A stretch of DNA of 64,000 nucleotides. Source: Cyanosarcina radialis HA8281-LM2 (GTDB lineage Bacteria > Cyanobacteriota > Cyanobacteriia > Cyanobacteriales > CCAP-1448). The position numbers and the translations under genes are program-made. Numbering within the stretch: position 1 is the first letter of the stretch; the number at the start of each line of letters is the position of its first letter. The notes under the pieces are model-generated. The model searched no databases. It was not told where the DNA came from and saw only the letters and a list, made by a program, of their open reading frames with translations. Location: the NCBI GenBank assembly GCA_019359615.1, contig JAHHHA010000011.1, forward strand, positions 62,001-126,000, in the 5' to 3' direction. Shown here one piece after another: positions 7,290 to 16,529 of this stretch.

Positions 7290-9002
7290 ATGACCAGTGG
7301 TTACATCCTGATTTTGGCAATTTTGGTGTTAGGGGGTGTCATTGCAGCGTCAGGCGATCGGATTGGCACGCGCGTTGGCAAGGCCCGATTGACGCTGTTT
7401 AGTTTGCGTCCCCGCCAAACGGCGACTTTGGTAACAATTCTGACTGGATGCTTAATTGCTGCTTCCACTTTAGGCATTCTGTTTGCCGCTAGCGAACAGT
7501 TGCGTACTGGAGTATTCGATCTCAACCGGATTCAAAGAAAACTTTCTAGCACTCGCGAAGATCTAACTGAAGCCATCGAGCAAAAAAATGAAATCGAAAG
7601 CGAGTTAGTTAAAGTCAGAAGCGAGCAATCTGACGCTCAGAAACGCCTGCAATCGATCGAGACGTACTTAAAAATAGCGATCGCCAAACAAACGGCTACG
7701 GCTGCTCAACTGAAGAATACTCAACAGCAATTCCAAGTAGTTTTGCAGCAAAAAACTAAGTTAGGTAATGAGATCGAGCAACTGCAAACCGATCGCCAAG
7801 AATTAATTAAGCAACGAGAACTAGTCAAACAGCAAGTCGGTCAACTGAACGTTGAAGTCTCTCAATTGGGCGATCAAATCGCTCAACTCAGAGCGCAAGA
7901 AACTCAATTGAACGCTCAAGTCGCTCAACTCAAAGGACAAATTAATCTGCGCGATCGAGAAATTTCTAGACGCAACTCAACCATTGCCGAACGCGACAAA
8001 TTTATCGTTCAACTGCAAGAGCAAGAAAAACGATTGAACGCACAAAAAAATCAGTTAAGAAAGGAAATTGTCGAGCGAGAAGCTCGTCGAGAACAATTAG
8101 AAAATCAACTTCAAGGCAAAGAAACTCTATTGACCGAACGGCAGTCCCAACTTAAAGAACTAGAGAAAAAACTGGCTCAACGGGATGGAGATCTCAAAGA
8201 ACGAGAAGCCCAAATCCAAATATTAGATCGCCAAAGACAACAGCTAGAGGCTCAATTAAAAGAACGCGATCGCCAACTCAAACAACTAGAGGCCCAACTC
8301 AAGTTGCGAGAGCAAAGATTATCTTTCTTAGAACAAGAAGTTAAAAGCCTAGAAACAGATTACCAATCTCTCCGTCAAGGAAATGTCGCCGTTTTGCGCA
8401 ATCAAGTTTTAGCCGCTGGAGTGCTGCAAATTGTCGAGCCATCAGCCGCCCCAAAAGCGATCGATCAACTGCTGAGCCAAGCCAATCGCCAAACCATTAA
8501 AGTCACCAGACTGGATGGAAAAACGGCAAATCAAAGAGTAGTCCAAATTACTCAAGCAGATGTAGAGCGAGTCCTCGACGAGATTAAAGATGGTCGAGAA
8601 TACTTCGTGCGCATTATTTCAGCAGGCAACTACCTAGTCGGAGAAACTGAAGTCCAAGTGTTCGCTGATGCCGTAGTCAATCAAGACATTTTCTCCAAAG
8701 GAGAAGTTTTGGCTCAAACATCTGCCGATCCGACCACTATGAGCCAGCAGGAAGTCCGCAACCGGATAAATCAGTTACTTGCATCTGCCCAGTTAGCATC
8801 GTCTCGTGCGGGCATGATTGGCGATACCATGCAAATCGGCAACGGTAATATCACCAACTTGCTGAATTTCCTCCAGAAGTTGAGGGAATACAACCAACCC
8901 GTCGATATTCAAGCTGTGGTAGCAGAAGATATCAAAACCTCTGGACCTTTGAAACTAAAGTTACTAGCCACTAGTAACGGTAAAGTTCTTTTCAGTACCT
9001 AA
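7290..9002 (+). CDS. DUF3084 family membrane-anchored coiled-coil protein
   Basis: The 570-residue protein has two N-terminal membrane helices (about 4-22 and 43-68). A very long Gln/Glu/Lys-rich coiled coil follows at about 75-365 with repeated QLEAQLKERDRQLKQLE-like heptads. A globular C-terminal domain (VLAAGVLQIVEPSAAPKAID to the end) completes it. This layout is the cyanobacterial DUF3084 family, whose function is not known to me. The tail ends 22 bp before the MDR oxidoreductase, so the two may be co-transcribed. A structural or envelope-associated role is plausible from the architecture only. Confidence 0.9.
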   Translation: MTSGYILILAILVLGGVIAASGDRIGTRVGKARLTLFSLRPRQTATLVTILTGCLIAASTLGILFAASEQLRTGVFDLNRIQRKLSSTREDLTEAIEQKNEIESELVKVRSEQSDAQKRLQSIETYLKIAIAKQTATAAQLKNTQQQFQVVLQQKTKLGNEIEQLQTDRQELIKQRELVKQQVGQLNVEVSQLGDQIAQLRAQETQLNAQVAQLKGQINLRDREISRRNSTIAERDKFIVQLQEQEKRLNAQKNQLRKEIVEREARREQLENQLQGKETLLTERQSQLKELEKKLAQRDGDLKEREAQIQILDRQRQQLEAQLKERDRQLKQLEAQLKLREQRLSFLEQEVKSLETDYQSLRQGNVAVLRNQVLAAGVLQIVEPSAAPKAIDQLLSQANRQTIKVTRLDGKTANQRVVQITQADVERVLDEIKDGREYFVRIISAGNYLVGETEVQVFADAVVNQDIFSKGEVLAQTSADPTTMSQQEVRNRINQLLASAQLASSRAGMIGDTMQIGNGNITNLLNFLQKLREYNQPVDIQAVVAEDIKTSGPLKLKLLATSNGKVLFST

Positions 9003-9024
9003 TGGTGGCAAGCTAACTAAAAAT

Positions 9025-10029
9025 ATGAAAGCAGTCTTGATGACAGCCGCTGGCAATCCTGAAGTATTGCAACTTCAAGAAGTTCCAGAACCTACCATTC
9101 AAAAAGATACAGAAATCCTCGTTCGCCTCCATGCGGCCGGAGTTAACCCTATAGATACTAAATTGCGGCAGCGGGGCACGTTCTACCCAGAAAAAATGCC
9201 TGCCATTTTAGGCTGTGATGGGGCTGGTGAAGTGGTAGCCGTGGGTAATAGCGTCCGACGGTTTCGAGAGGGCGATCGCGTTTACTTCTGTCAAGGCGGA
9301 TTGGGCGACAGAACTGGAAATTATGCCGAATATACGGTGGTAGACGAACGATTTGTAGCTCGCAAACCAGAATCCCTCTCGTTTGCCGAAGCAGCGGCGG
9401 CCCCTTTAGTTCTGATTACTGCCTGGGAAGCTTTATACGATCGCGGCCGCTTGGAAGCCGGACGCAAAGTTCTCATTCATGCTGGCGCAGGGGGTGTCGG
9501 CCACGTAGCCATTCAGCTAGCCAAACTTCAGGGGGCTGAAGTTTGTACGACTGTCAGTTCGGCTCAAAAAGCTGATTTCGTTCGGCAGTTGGGGGCAGAC
9601 TATCCGATCTTTTACCAGCAAACCGACTTTGCTGCCGCCGCTCTGGCATGGAGTCAAGGGGAAGGAGTCGATCTAGCTTTTGACACGGTAGGCGGTGAAA
9701 CTTTCAGTCAAACTTTTTCAGCCGTGCGAGTATATGGCGATCTCGTTACCATCCTCGAACCCGACGCTAATACTAGCTGGAAAATTGCCAGGAATCGCAA
9801 CCTCAGAATTAGCTTTGAACTGATGTTGACTCCGATGTTACAAGGCATCGCGGCCGAACAACAAGCTCAAGCCAAGATCTTGGAGCAATGCGCCCGCTTA
9901 ATCGATGAGGGCAAACTTAAAATCAATCTGAGCCACACCTTCCCACTCGCAGAAGCAGCCACCGCCCATCAATTGTTGGCATCTGGTTCGATCGGTGGCA
10001 AAATCGCTCTAGATATCGCTCGATCGTAG
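9025..10029 (+). CDS. MDR-superfamily NADPH:quinone oxidoreductase-like protein
   Basis: The 334-residue protein is a medium-chain dehydrogenase/reductase without the catalytic zinc ligands. It starts MKAVLMTAAGNPEVLQLQEVPEP. It has the GroES-like fold (HAAGVNPIDTKLRQRG) and the Rossmann motif HAGAGGVGHVAIQLAKL at about 151-167. GVDLAFDTVGGETF and the family tail HTFPLAEAATAHQLL...GGKIAL follow. Relatives reduce quinones or alpha,beta-unsaturated carbonyls with NADPH. The substrate is unknown. It follows DUF3084 closely. Confidence 0.9.
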   Translation: MKAVLMTAAGNPEVLQLQEVPEPTIQKDTEILVRLHAAGVNPIDTKLRQRGTFYPEKMPAILGCDGAGEVVAVGNSVRRFREGDRVYFCQGGLGDRTGNYAEYTVVDERFVARKPESLSFAEAAAAPLVLITAWEALYDRGRLEAGRKVLIHAGAGGVGHVAIQLAKLQGAEVCTTVSSAQKADFVRQLGADYPIFYQQTDFAAAALAWSQGEGVDLAFDTVGGETFSQTFSAVRVYGDLVTILEPDANTSWKIARNRNLRISFELMLTPMLQGIAAEQQAQAKILEQCARLIDEGKLKINLSHTFPLAEAATAHQLLASGSIGGKIALDIARS

Positions 10030-10277
10030 AAGGATCGAAGCGTGTTGGATCTAATTTCCTCCCCAATGTATGTTTTTAGTTCTACCGAGGCCGCGGCTAA
10101 GCCATTAGCGCAGTCCCGCAGTTTGTTACGTGCCATCAAGCCGTTATGCCATTGGATCTTCAGCACTGTTCGATCGTCTATTGCCACCTCGAAACTCTGG
10201 ATATCCTCCATTCCTCCCAAGGCAGCTTCCAGTGTCGGTACGGCAAAAGCGATCGTGCCGTATTTATCGTCAGGCAT
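9969..10277 (-). CDS. Small hypothetical protein, convergent with the MDR gene
   Basis: The 102-residue frame starts with ATG at 10277, preceded by GAGG five bases upstream (ATGAGGCAATG), which supports real translation. Composition is protein-like (IAFAVPTLEAALGGMEDIQSFEVAIDDRTVLKIQW split here as AALGGMEDIQSFEV and RTVLKIQW). The 3' end overlaps the MDR gene end by 61 bp tail to tail, and the last 20 residues look less constrained. I do not recognise the family. It could be a decayed or shifted gene whose original stop was lost. Confidence 0.4.
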   Translation of the reverse strand: MPDDKYGTIAFAVPTLEAALGGMEDIQSFEVAIDDRTVLKIQWHNGLMARNKLRDCANGLAAASVELKTYIGEEIRSNTLRSFYDRAISRAILPPIEPDANN

Positions 10278-10396
10278 TGCCTCATGCCAGTGTTTCTATA
10301 CAGAAATCTTCGATCGTACCCATGATTTTTAAGTGAGTAAGCAAAATCTTTGTCCTTGTGAGCAATTGGTTGTGAATACTGACGCTTACCCGGACT

Positions 10397-10522
10397 GATA
10401 TCAAATCCGGTTCTCATACCATCCATTGCTGCCCTCACCCCCAACCCCTCTCCCGTGGGAGAGGGGAGCCGGAGGCTCCTTGAGGTCAAGACGGTTTTGT
10501 AAACCGGATTTGGTATGATACC
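10397..10522. repeat. 126-bp MITE-like element with terminal inverted repeats
   Basis: The ends GATATCAAATCCGGTT and AACCGGATTTGGTATGATACC are inverted copies. The centre holds the hairpin CCCCTCTCCCGTGGGAGAGG. Related elements occur at 30051-30177 (also about 126 bp), 47520-47612 (right end lost) and 5388-5424 (core only). It is too short to encode a transposase, so it would need trans-mobilisation. It sits just upstream of tRNA-Val. Confidence 0.7.
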
Positions 10523-10570
10523 AGTTTTCTCTAATCCTTTCCCATCCTAGATGTTTCTACGAATTTGTGT

Positions 10571-10576
10571 TATAAT
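10571..10576 (+). promoter_or_regulatory. -10 box of the tRNA-Val promoter
   Basis: A perfect TATAAT lies 16 bases upstream of the mature tRNA 5' end. No strong -35 hexamer was recognised. Confidence 0.5.
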
Positions 10577-10592
10577 AATAAATCGTGCAGAA

Positions 10593-10666
<74 letters not shown>

Positions 10667-10672
10667 TCAGGT

Positions 10673-12184
10673 TTATCCCAAGAATAACTTATAAGCTGGG
10701 TTATGGCTTTCATCCCAATAGCGATAGCCTAGAGTATCGAGAAATGCCTGCCATGCTTCCATCTCTTGAGGTGGAACTTGTATCCCCACGACAATGCGTC
10801 CGTAGTCTGCGCCGTTGTTGCGATAGTGAAAGACGCTGATATTCCAGTTAGGACTCAGGGAACTGACAAACTTCATCAATGCCCCAGGACGTTCGGGAAA
10901 TTCAAATCGGTAGAATAATTCGTGATGGGCCAGCAGCGATCGCCCGCCGACCATGTGCCGCAGGTGCAATTTCGTCAGTTCGTCGTCGGTTAAGTCAATG
11001 GTGGTGAAACCGCAAGTTTCAAAGGTTTCGGCTAATTTAGCAGCATCGGCGCGGTTTTCAATTTGCAAGCCCACAAAAATATGGGCCTCTTTTTCGTCGG
11101 CAATCCGATAGCTAAATTCAGTCAGGTTGCGTTTGCCCAAACATTCACAAAACTGACGCAAGCTGCCGGGTCGTTCGGGAATAGTGACGGCAAAGATGGC
11201 TTCGCGGCGTTCCCCGAATTCCGCTCGTTCGGCCACAAACCGCAGGCGATCGAAGTTCATATTCGCACCAGAAGCAATAGCAATTAAGGTTTGTCCCTCG
11301 ATTTGCTCCCGTTCGACGTAGGCTTTAGCCCCAGCGATCGCAATTGCTCCCGCTGGTTCTAAAATCGATCGAGTATCTGCAAACACGTCCTTAATGGCGG
11401 CACAGGTAGCATCTGTATCTACCAAAATAATTTCATCGACGTACTGCTGGCACAACCAGAAGGTTTCTTCTCCAACTTCCCTAACTGCCACGCCATCGGC
11501 AAATAAACCCACCTGAGACAGCCGCACTCGTTTTCCGGCTTTGAGCGATCGGTGCATGGCATCAGCATCTACTGGTTCCACCCCGATAATTTTAATTTCC
11601 GGCCGGATGCGTTTGACGTAGGCAGCAATTCCTGAAATTAAGCCCCCACCCCCAATCGCGACAAAGATGGCATGGATCGGCTGCTGGCATTGCCGTAAAA
11701 TCTCCATCCCGATTGTTCCCTGTCCGGCAATCACATATGGATCGTCAAAGGGATGAATAAAAGTTAAACCTTTTTCCGCCGATAGCTGACGGGCGTGGGC
11801 ATAGGCATCATCATAAGTATCTCCATGCAAAATCACCTCGCCCCCACGCGCTTTGACGGCCTCAATCTTGACTTGGGGAGTAGTAATCGGCATGACGATG
11901 AGCGATCGCGTCCCCAACTTAGCCGCACTCAAGGCTACTCCTTGGGCGTGGTTGCCCGCTGAGGCGGCAATTACTCCCTGCGTTAGTAAATCTGGCGGCA
12001 GATGCGCCATTTTGTTGTAAGCGCCCCGTAACTTAAAAGAGAAGACGGGCTGCATATCTTCTCGTTTGAGGAGAAGATGATTGTTGAGCCTAGCAGATAA
12101 ACTTGAGGCGAATTCTAAAGGCGATTCTTGAGCTACATCGTAGACGCGGGCAGTGAGGATTTGTACCAGGTAGTCGCAGTACAT
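10673..12184 (-). CDS. ilvA: Threonine ammonia-lyase, biosynthetic (two ACT-like domains)
   Basis: IlvA makes 2-oxobutanoate from threonine with PLP, the first step toward isoleucine. The 503-residue protein has the PLP lysine in FSFKLRGAYNKM (K51), SAGNHAQG, the glycine-rich phosphate loop GGGGLISG and SGANMNFDRL. Two C-terminal regulatory domains at about 330-503 (FAVTIPERPGSLRQF and YRFEFPERPGALMKF) are the isoleucine/valine-sensing type. The start ATG at 12184 opens MYCDYLVQILTARVYDVAQE. A diverged copy of the first 37 codons and of about 20 bp upstream occurs at 13350-13480, fused to another gene. Confidence 0.96.
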   Translation of the reverse strand: MYCDYLVQILTARVYDVAQESPLEFASSLSARLNNHLLLKREDMQPVFSFKLRGAYNKMAHLPPDLLTQGVIAASAGNHAQGVALSAAKLGTRSLIVMPITTPQVKIEAVKARGGEVILHGDTYDDAYAHARQLSAEKGLTFIHPFDDPYVIAGQGTIGMEILRQCQQPIHAIFVAIGGGGLISGIAAYVKRIRPEIKIIGVEPVDADAMHRSLKAGKRVRLSQVGLFADGVAVREVGEETFWLCQQYVDEIILVDTDATCAAIKDVFADTRSILEPAGAIAIAGAKAYVEREQIEGQTLIAIASGANMNFDRLRFVAERAEFGERREAIFAVTIPERPGSLRQFCECLGKRNLTEFSYRIADEKEAHIFVGLQIENRADAAKLAETFETCGFTTIDLTDDELTKLHLRHMVGGRSLLAHHELFYRFEFPERPGALMKFVSSLSPNWNISVFHYRNNGADYGRIVVGIQVPPQEMEAWQAFLDTLGYRYWDESHNPAYKLFLG

Positions 12185-12268
12185 GGGGTTTAGTGGCGAA
12201 CCAATGCCAGATAGAGATTAATTTTACTGCTAGTTGAGTTCAAAAAAACGTTCGCTACCAAAACACCG

Positions 12269-13462
12269 CTAAAGCGATTTCAAGTATTCGATCGGAGCCA
12301 CCTTCTGCTCGGTTGAAAGAGCCGTACCGAACGAGTGTCCGCCGTTGCCTTTACCTGGCTCGCGGGTGTCGTAAACAAAGGAGCCGCTGCCCTTTAAGCC
12401 GACGAGCTTGGGATCTAACTCAGTTCCTCCAGTTTTGAAAGTAGTGGGGCGCTGCTCCGGCGCAGACAGTAGATCTGAAAGCGTCGGGATCGAACCGTTG
12501 TGCAAGTAAGGGGATGAGGCAAAAATCCCTTCTAATGGAGATGCCCAATAGACTGCCCCGCTCTTCTCCCATGAATCTTTTTCCGACCCGCTGTAGCCTT
12601 CTTCCTGCGCCAGCCCGAATTGGTTCGGTCTGCCTTGGGAATCGTGTTTCGCATAATTGGCGGCTACATCTTTGTCAAATTTCTTCGTTAGCTGTGCTTC
12701 ACGAAGTTGCAGCATTTTATTAGCCAGATTTAGCAGTTCGGTGGCGCGTTGCTCCCCATGTTCCTTAAATTGTTGGTAAGCCACGGGGTCAGTTCCTACG
12801 TCGTAAGCCAGACGCTTTTTAACTTTGATGCCCAGCGAGTTCGGTGGCTCGTAGCTTTGGACGTGACACTGGGCGCAATTCTCGGCAAACAGCAATTTGC
12901 CCCGATCGATCGATTGGCGATCGAGTCGTCCCAAAACATTTTCCGGCCACTTGGGCGGCCGCAGCCGATCGAGCGAATCTTCAATTTGTTCGATATTATC
13001 GAAGTCGATCGATGCCAGAAATACCTTCTCTTTCAGAGCGCTAATCATCTTCGGCGGGCGCACCGCTGAGGACGAGACCGACTGAATCCAGTCTCGCGCC
13101 CCTGGATGGTGAATTTGGGCGAACCACTGCACCCAGTTATCGTCAGCAGCAAACCACATTGGTGGGTAATTGACAGCCCCTTCAAGCCCAACGCGGAAAG
13201 GCGCTTTCTTGCTCGGTGGCATTATCCCTTTCTGCACCAGCCACCCCACCAGACCGACTTTGTTGTAATTGCCTAACGTCAGGGCGTTGAGATTCCCAGG
13301 GCCGAAGTCCGCTGGTGGAATCTGCATCCGATCGAAGATCGCTCTGGTGAGGAAGTGATTGTTGAGCCTGGTAGATAAATTAGAGGCAGATTCTAAAAGC
13401 GATTCTTGAGCTACATCGCAGACGCGGGCCGTGAAAACTTGTACCAGGTAGTCGCAGTACAT
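12269..13462 (-). CDS. Chimeric ORF: ilvA N-terminal fragment fused to a truncated di-haem-type cytochrome c
   Basis: Residues 1-37 (MYCDYLVQVFTARVCDVAQE...RLNNHFL) are a diverged duplicate of the IlvA N-terminus. From about residue 40 the protein is a c-type cytochrome related to the MauG/RoxA-like di-haem family. It has one haem motif, CAQCH at about 197-201, and the family signature SPYLHNGSIPTLSDLL near the C-terminus. The expected first CXXCH and any signal peptide are absent. Without export, haem c cannot be attached, so the product is probably non-functional although the frame is intact over 397 codons. It ends 84 bp before ilvA on the same strand. Confidence 0.8.
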   Translation of the reverse strand: MYCDYLVQVFTARVCDVAQESLLESASNLSTRLNNHFLTRAIFDRMQIPPADFGPGNLNALTLGNYNKVGLVGWLVQKGIMPPSKKAPFRVGLEGAVNYPPMWFAADDNWVQWFAQIHHPGARDWIQSVSSSAVRPPKMISALKEKVFLASIDFDNIEQIEDSLDRLRPPKWPENVLGRLDRQSIDRGKLLFAENCAQCHVQSYEPPNSLGIKVKKRLAYDVGTDPVAYQQFKEHGEQRATELLNLANKMLQLREAQLTKKFDKDVAANYAKHDSQGRPNQFGLAQEEGYSGSEKDSWEKSGAVYWASPLEGIFASSPYLHNGSIPTLSDLLSAPEQRPTTFKTGGTELDPKLVGLKGSGSFVYDTREPGKGNGGHSFGTALSTEQKVAPIEYLKSL

Positions 13463-13880
13463 GGAGGTTAAGGGCGATCGAATGCCCGATCGAGGGTCGC
13501 ATTTAATGTCATCGTCGCATAAAGCTTGCGTCTTTTCAGTTGGGTAGTTGTCAAAAGCAGGCAGAAGTTGTAAGGCAGTGGTTCGACAAGCTCACCAACC
13601 GGGCAAAAGGAAACAGGATTGCCAGTCAAGCAAAAAAATTCTAGCTAAAATTTTATTGAGAGTATCAGATCTTGAGGGAAAAAGTTTTTGTCAGAAGTTC
13701 GACACCGAGAGAAGTCGAGGTGTTAATTTTTGGCTTTTATTTATGGTTTCGAGTATTTAACTTGGGAAAATTTTCCTGATTACCTATTACCAGATCGATA
13801 TCTGAAGTTGAATATTGACGAAACCCGACCCAGAAAGCTAAATATAGTCAAAAGAAACAGGCGAGAGAGGCAGAGAACTT
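13463..13880. other. Intergenic region upstream of the Rieske gene
   Basis: About 420 bases without a convincing gene. It includes the upstream part of the duplicated ilvA segment, a GTTCGACAAGCTCACC-type short repeat and a second GTTCGACACCGAGAG stretch related to dispersed cyanobacterial repeats. Short open frames here lack start signals and protein-like composition. Confidence 0.5.
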
Positions 13881-14966
13881 ATGGAACTGGCTACTACCTT
13901 GACTGGTCAAACAGTCCAAAACGCAGTTAGAGAGGTAGGTATCAACCCGAATTATTGGTATGCGATCGGATGGGCTAACGAGCTTAAAACGGGTGAAGTC
14001 ATGAGTGCAGTCGTTTGGCAGCAGGCGATCGTCATTTACCGAGATCTCCAGGGTCAACTCCATGCTTTGGAAGATGCTTGCCCTCACAAGGGGGTGGCCT
14101 TACACGAAGGTAAAGTTCAAGGCTGTCACTTGGCTTGTGCCTATCATGGTTGGGAATTTAACGGTGAAGGTAATTGCGTCAATATTCCCTATTTGCCTAA
14201 AACTCAAAAGCTGCCCCGCGCCCAAGCTCGCGCTTATCCCATCCAGGAAAAATACAGCATTATCTGGGTTTTCCCTGGCGATCCTGCCGCCGCCACCTCT
14301 ATCGCTCTACCGGATATTCCTGAATTCGATCGACCTGAATGGTTGATGGTTCCCGTATCTGCCCGCTTCCGCGCCCATTTTTCCATTTGCAATGAGAATT
14401 CGATGGATGTTTTCCATGGTTTTCTCCATCAAGGCTTGCAGGGGTGGTTCGATCCCATCCTCAGCGGTCTTGAGGAAACGGAAAGATCGGTCTGTGCCGA
14501 ATATCAAGTTTCTTACCGAGGTCGTCTGGCAAAATTTTTAGGCTTGAGCGAGAGCGCCGATCGCGTCACTACCCTACCTATCTCCGTTCGATATCATTAC
14601 CCTCATTATTCTACGTCGCTACAAGGAGTCTCGTCTCTTTACTTAATGCGATTACCTGTAGGTCCGGTTGAAAGCAGATCTTTTGCCTTATTCTTTTTTA
14701 AAGTTCGTCTGCCCCAATGGTTGCTCGGACCGATTAAACCAATACTTGCTTCTATTATTCAGCGATTTGTCTTGCTGAAGTTTTTGGCTCAAGATATTGA
14801 GATGATCGAAAGCGAACAGCAAACCTATCTAGCCACCCCCCAGCGCCGCTACGTGGAAATTAACCCGGCGATTATAGCGCTTCAGCGGTTAATTGTCCGA
14901 CAGTACGAGCAATTTGTGCAACAATCAAAATCTAGTTACTCGCAAGTCGATGGGAACCAGAATTGA
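13881..14966 (+). CDS. Rieske [2Fe-2S] oxygenase (PaO/ring-hydroxylating type)
   Basis: The 361-residue protein begins with a Rieske domain: WYAIGWANELKTGEV, then cluster ligands CPH at about 71-73 and CAYHGWEF at about 89-96. The catalytic domain carries NENSMDVFHGFLHQ, the Asp-His-His mononuclear-iron facial triad. The C-terminal part is hydrophobic (LLGPIKPILASIIQRFVLLK), suggesting membrane association as in PaO-like oxygenases. Such enzymes use O2 and reduced ferredoxin to hydroxylate or open rings of pigments, sterols or lipids. The substrate is unknown. It lies about 200 bp upstream of an alpha-oxoamine synthase on the same strand, suggesting one pathway. Confidence 0.88.
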   Translation: MELATTLTGQTVQNAVREVGINPNYWYAIGWANELKTGEVMSAVVWQQAIVIYRDLQGQLHALEDACPHKGVALHEGKVQGCHLACAYHGWEFNGEGNCVNIPYLPKTQKLPRAQARAYPIQEKYSIIWVFPGDPAAATSIALPDIPEFDRPEWLMVPVSARFRAHFSICNENSMDVFHGFLHQGLQGWFDPILSGLEETERSVCAEYQVSYRGRLAKFLGLSESADRVTTLPISVRYHYPHYSTSLQGVSSLYLMRLPVGPVESRSFALFFFKVRLPQWLLGPIKPILASIIQRFVLLKFLAQDIEMIESEQQTYLATPQRRYVEINPAIIALQRLIVRQYEQFVQQSKSSYSQVDGNQN

Positions 14967-15176
14967 GAAAAATCGATCTGTCAGTTGGAAGGGATCGCTG
15001 CTATCCGGGCCTCAAAAGGGCAGAAAATTCTTGGCAGCGATCGCTTGAGGGCAAGAAATGAGATGCAGGACAAATTAGGGACATTCCTGGTAAAGTCTCT
15101 ATTTAGCAGCTACTAACCCAAATCGAATCTACGGTTGAGCTTAAAAGCGCCAGGTAAAGGTGAGAGGAGTAAATTT

Positions 15177-16457
15177 GTGCAAGTCGTTAAAGATTACGTC
15201 CAGCGTTGGTATGAAAGCGGTCTAGATCCGGACGAGTATGTTTGCCTGCAAAAGCAGGGGAATTTAGTCGAGATCGAAGAGATGGCAACTGGCGATCGCC
15301 GAACGGTTTTGAGTTTTTGCTCGAACGATGTCTTAGGGCTAGTTCAAGAAGAGGCAGTCAAACAAGCTGCGATTAATGCCATCCTCGATTATGGCACTTC
15401 TAATAGTTCTTGTTCGGTGCTGAGCGGGCGAATTAATTTGCACCAAGAGCTAGAAGACGAGATTTCTGCTTTTAAACATCTACCTCACACCCAGTTATTT
15501 CTTAACGCTTGGATGGCGATGCAAGCCTTGATGGATGCCTTCTGTCACCTGGCGATTCCCGTCCCAGGATTTCAGCATACCAGAGAGACTCTAATCCTCA
15601 CCGATGTTCTCAACCACGGCTGTATTGTCTCGGCAGTCGTCAACGCTGGCACTCGTTCTGGTAAGGTGTTCGGCCACAGTCCCCGCGTCCGAGTGAAAGC
15701 TTATCGCCATTGCGATGTGGAAGATTTGGCTCGCAAGCTATATCGCTATGCCAGACCGGACGATCGCATTTTGGTGGTTTCTGATGCCGTGTTCTCGATG
15801 GATGGCGATATCGCTCCTCTACCGCAAATGCTTGACGTGCTGCAAAATTATGAAGGCAGCGTGTTAGTGATGGATGAAGCCCATGCTAGCGGTGCCATCG
15901 GCCCGACGGGAAGAGGGATTTACGAACATTTTGGGCTGTTACCCTCTGATGCGATCGAACGGGGTATAGTCCCGCTGATTATGACTACTTTCTCGAAGTT
16001 TGCGGCCTCTGCTGGCGCGGCGATTAGCTCTCACGTTGCCGAACTCAAACCTTTGCTCAACGTTTCTCCTACCTCTATTGGCACGATTTCTTTATCTCCA
16101 CCCTTGGCAGCAGCGGCTTTAGAAAGCATCCGTCAAGTCCGCCAGCGACCAGAATTAGTCAGAAAATTGCAAGAAAATACTAAGTATCTGCGATCGCGTT
16201 TAGCCGACAACGATTTTGATGTCATTGGCGAAACTAACGTCATTCCAGTTATTTTGCCTTCAGATATCAATCCTAAAATTTTTGGCAGAGAACTGATGGA
16301 ACATCACGGCATTTGGGTGTCGCCGATTTGGTTTATCGCTAAACCCCGAATTCGGATGACGGCTAATGCCCTCCATACTAAAGAAGAGATGGATCGTTTA
16401 GTGGCTGGGATGGTAGCGACTCGCAATTCTTTATACAAACAAACGATTAGTGCTTAG
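15177..16457 (+). CDS. Alpha-oxoamine synthase family PLP enzyme (KBL/SPT/BioF/CqsA fold)
   Basis: These enzymes condense an amino acid with an acyl thioester, with loss of CO2, to give an amino ketone. Motifs in order: SFCSNDVLGL, SGRINLHQELEDEI, TDVLNHGCIVSAV, VVSDAVFSMDGDIAPL, VMDEAHASGAIGPTGRG (PLP aspartate and histidine) and the PLP lysine in MTTFSKFAAS. I place the start at GTG 15177, seven bases after a strong GAGAGGAG. An upstream in-frame TTG at 15135 has no ribosome-binding site. The glycine-rich segment near the acceptor site is altered (YGTSNSSCSVLSG). It could be a serine palmitoyltransferase-like, CqsA-like or other acyl-amino-ketone synthase. Neighbours suggest lipid-type chemistry. 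Confidence 0.85.
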   Translation: MQVVKDYVQRWYESGLDPDEYVCLQKQGNLVEIEEMATGDRRTVLSFCSNDVLGLVQEEAVKQAAINAILDYGTSNSSCSVLSGRINLHQELEDEISAFKHLPHTQLFLNAWMAMQALMDAFCHLAIPVPGFQHTRETLILTDVLNHGCIVSAVVNAGTRSGKVFGHSPRVRVKAYRHCDVEDLARKLYRYARPDDRILVVSDAVFSMDGDIAPLPQMLDVLQNYEGSVLVMDEAHASGAIGPTGRGIYEHFGLLPSDAIERGIVPLIMTTFSKFAASAGAAISSHVAELKPLLNVSPTSIGTISLSPPLAAAALESIRQVRQRPELVRKLQENTKYLRSRLADNDFDVIGETNVIPVILPSDINPKIFGRELMEHHGIWVSPIWFIAKPRIRMTANALHTKEEMDRLVAGMVATRNSLYKQTISA

Positions 16458-16529
16458 GAAGCATAAAAATTAATCGGCATAGATGAGGTTAACCTGACAA
16501 TTGCGCAGTAGTACCATTACGATCGAGTA

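Noticed and set aside
10042..10489. Several overlapping small frames around 10.0-10.5 kb
   Set aside because: Those crossing 10397-10522 translate the MITE-like repeat; only the 9969-10277 frame has a ribosome-binding site.
13548..13930. Two small open frames upstream of the Rieske gene
   Set aside because: Low protein-like quality, no starts with ribosome-binding sites, and overlap with repeat sequence.
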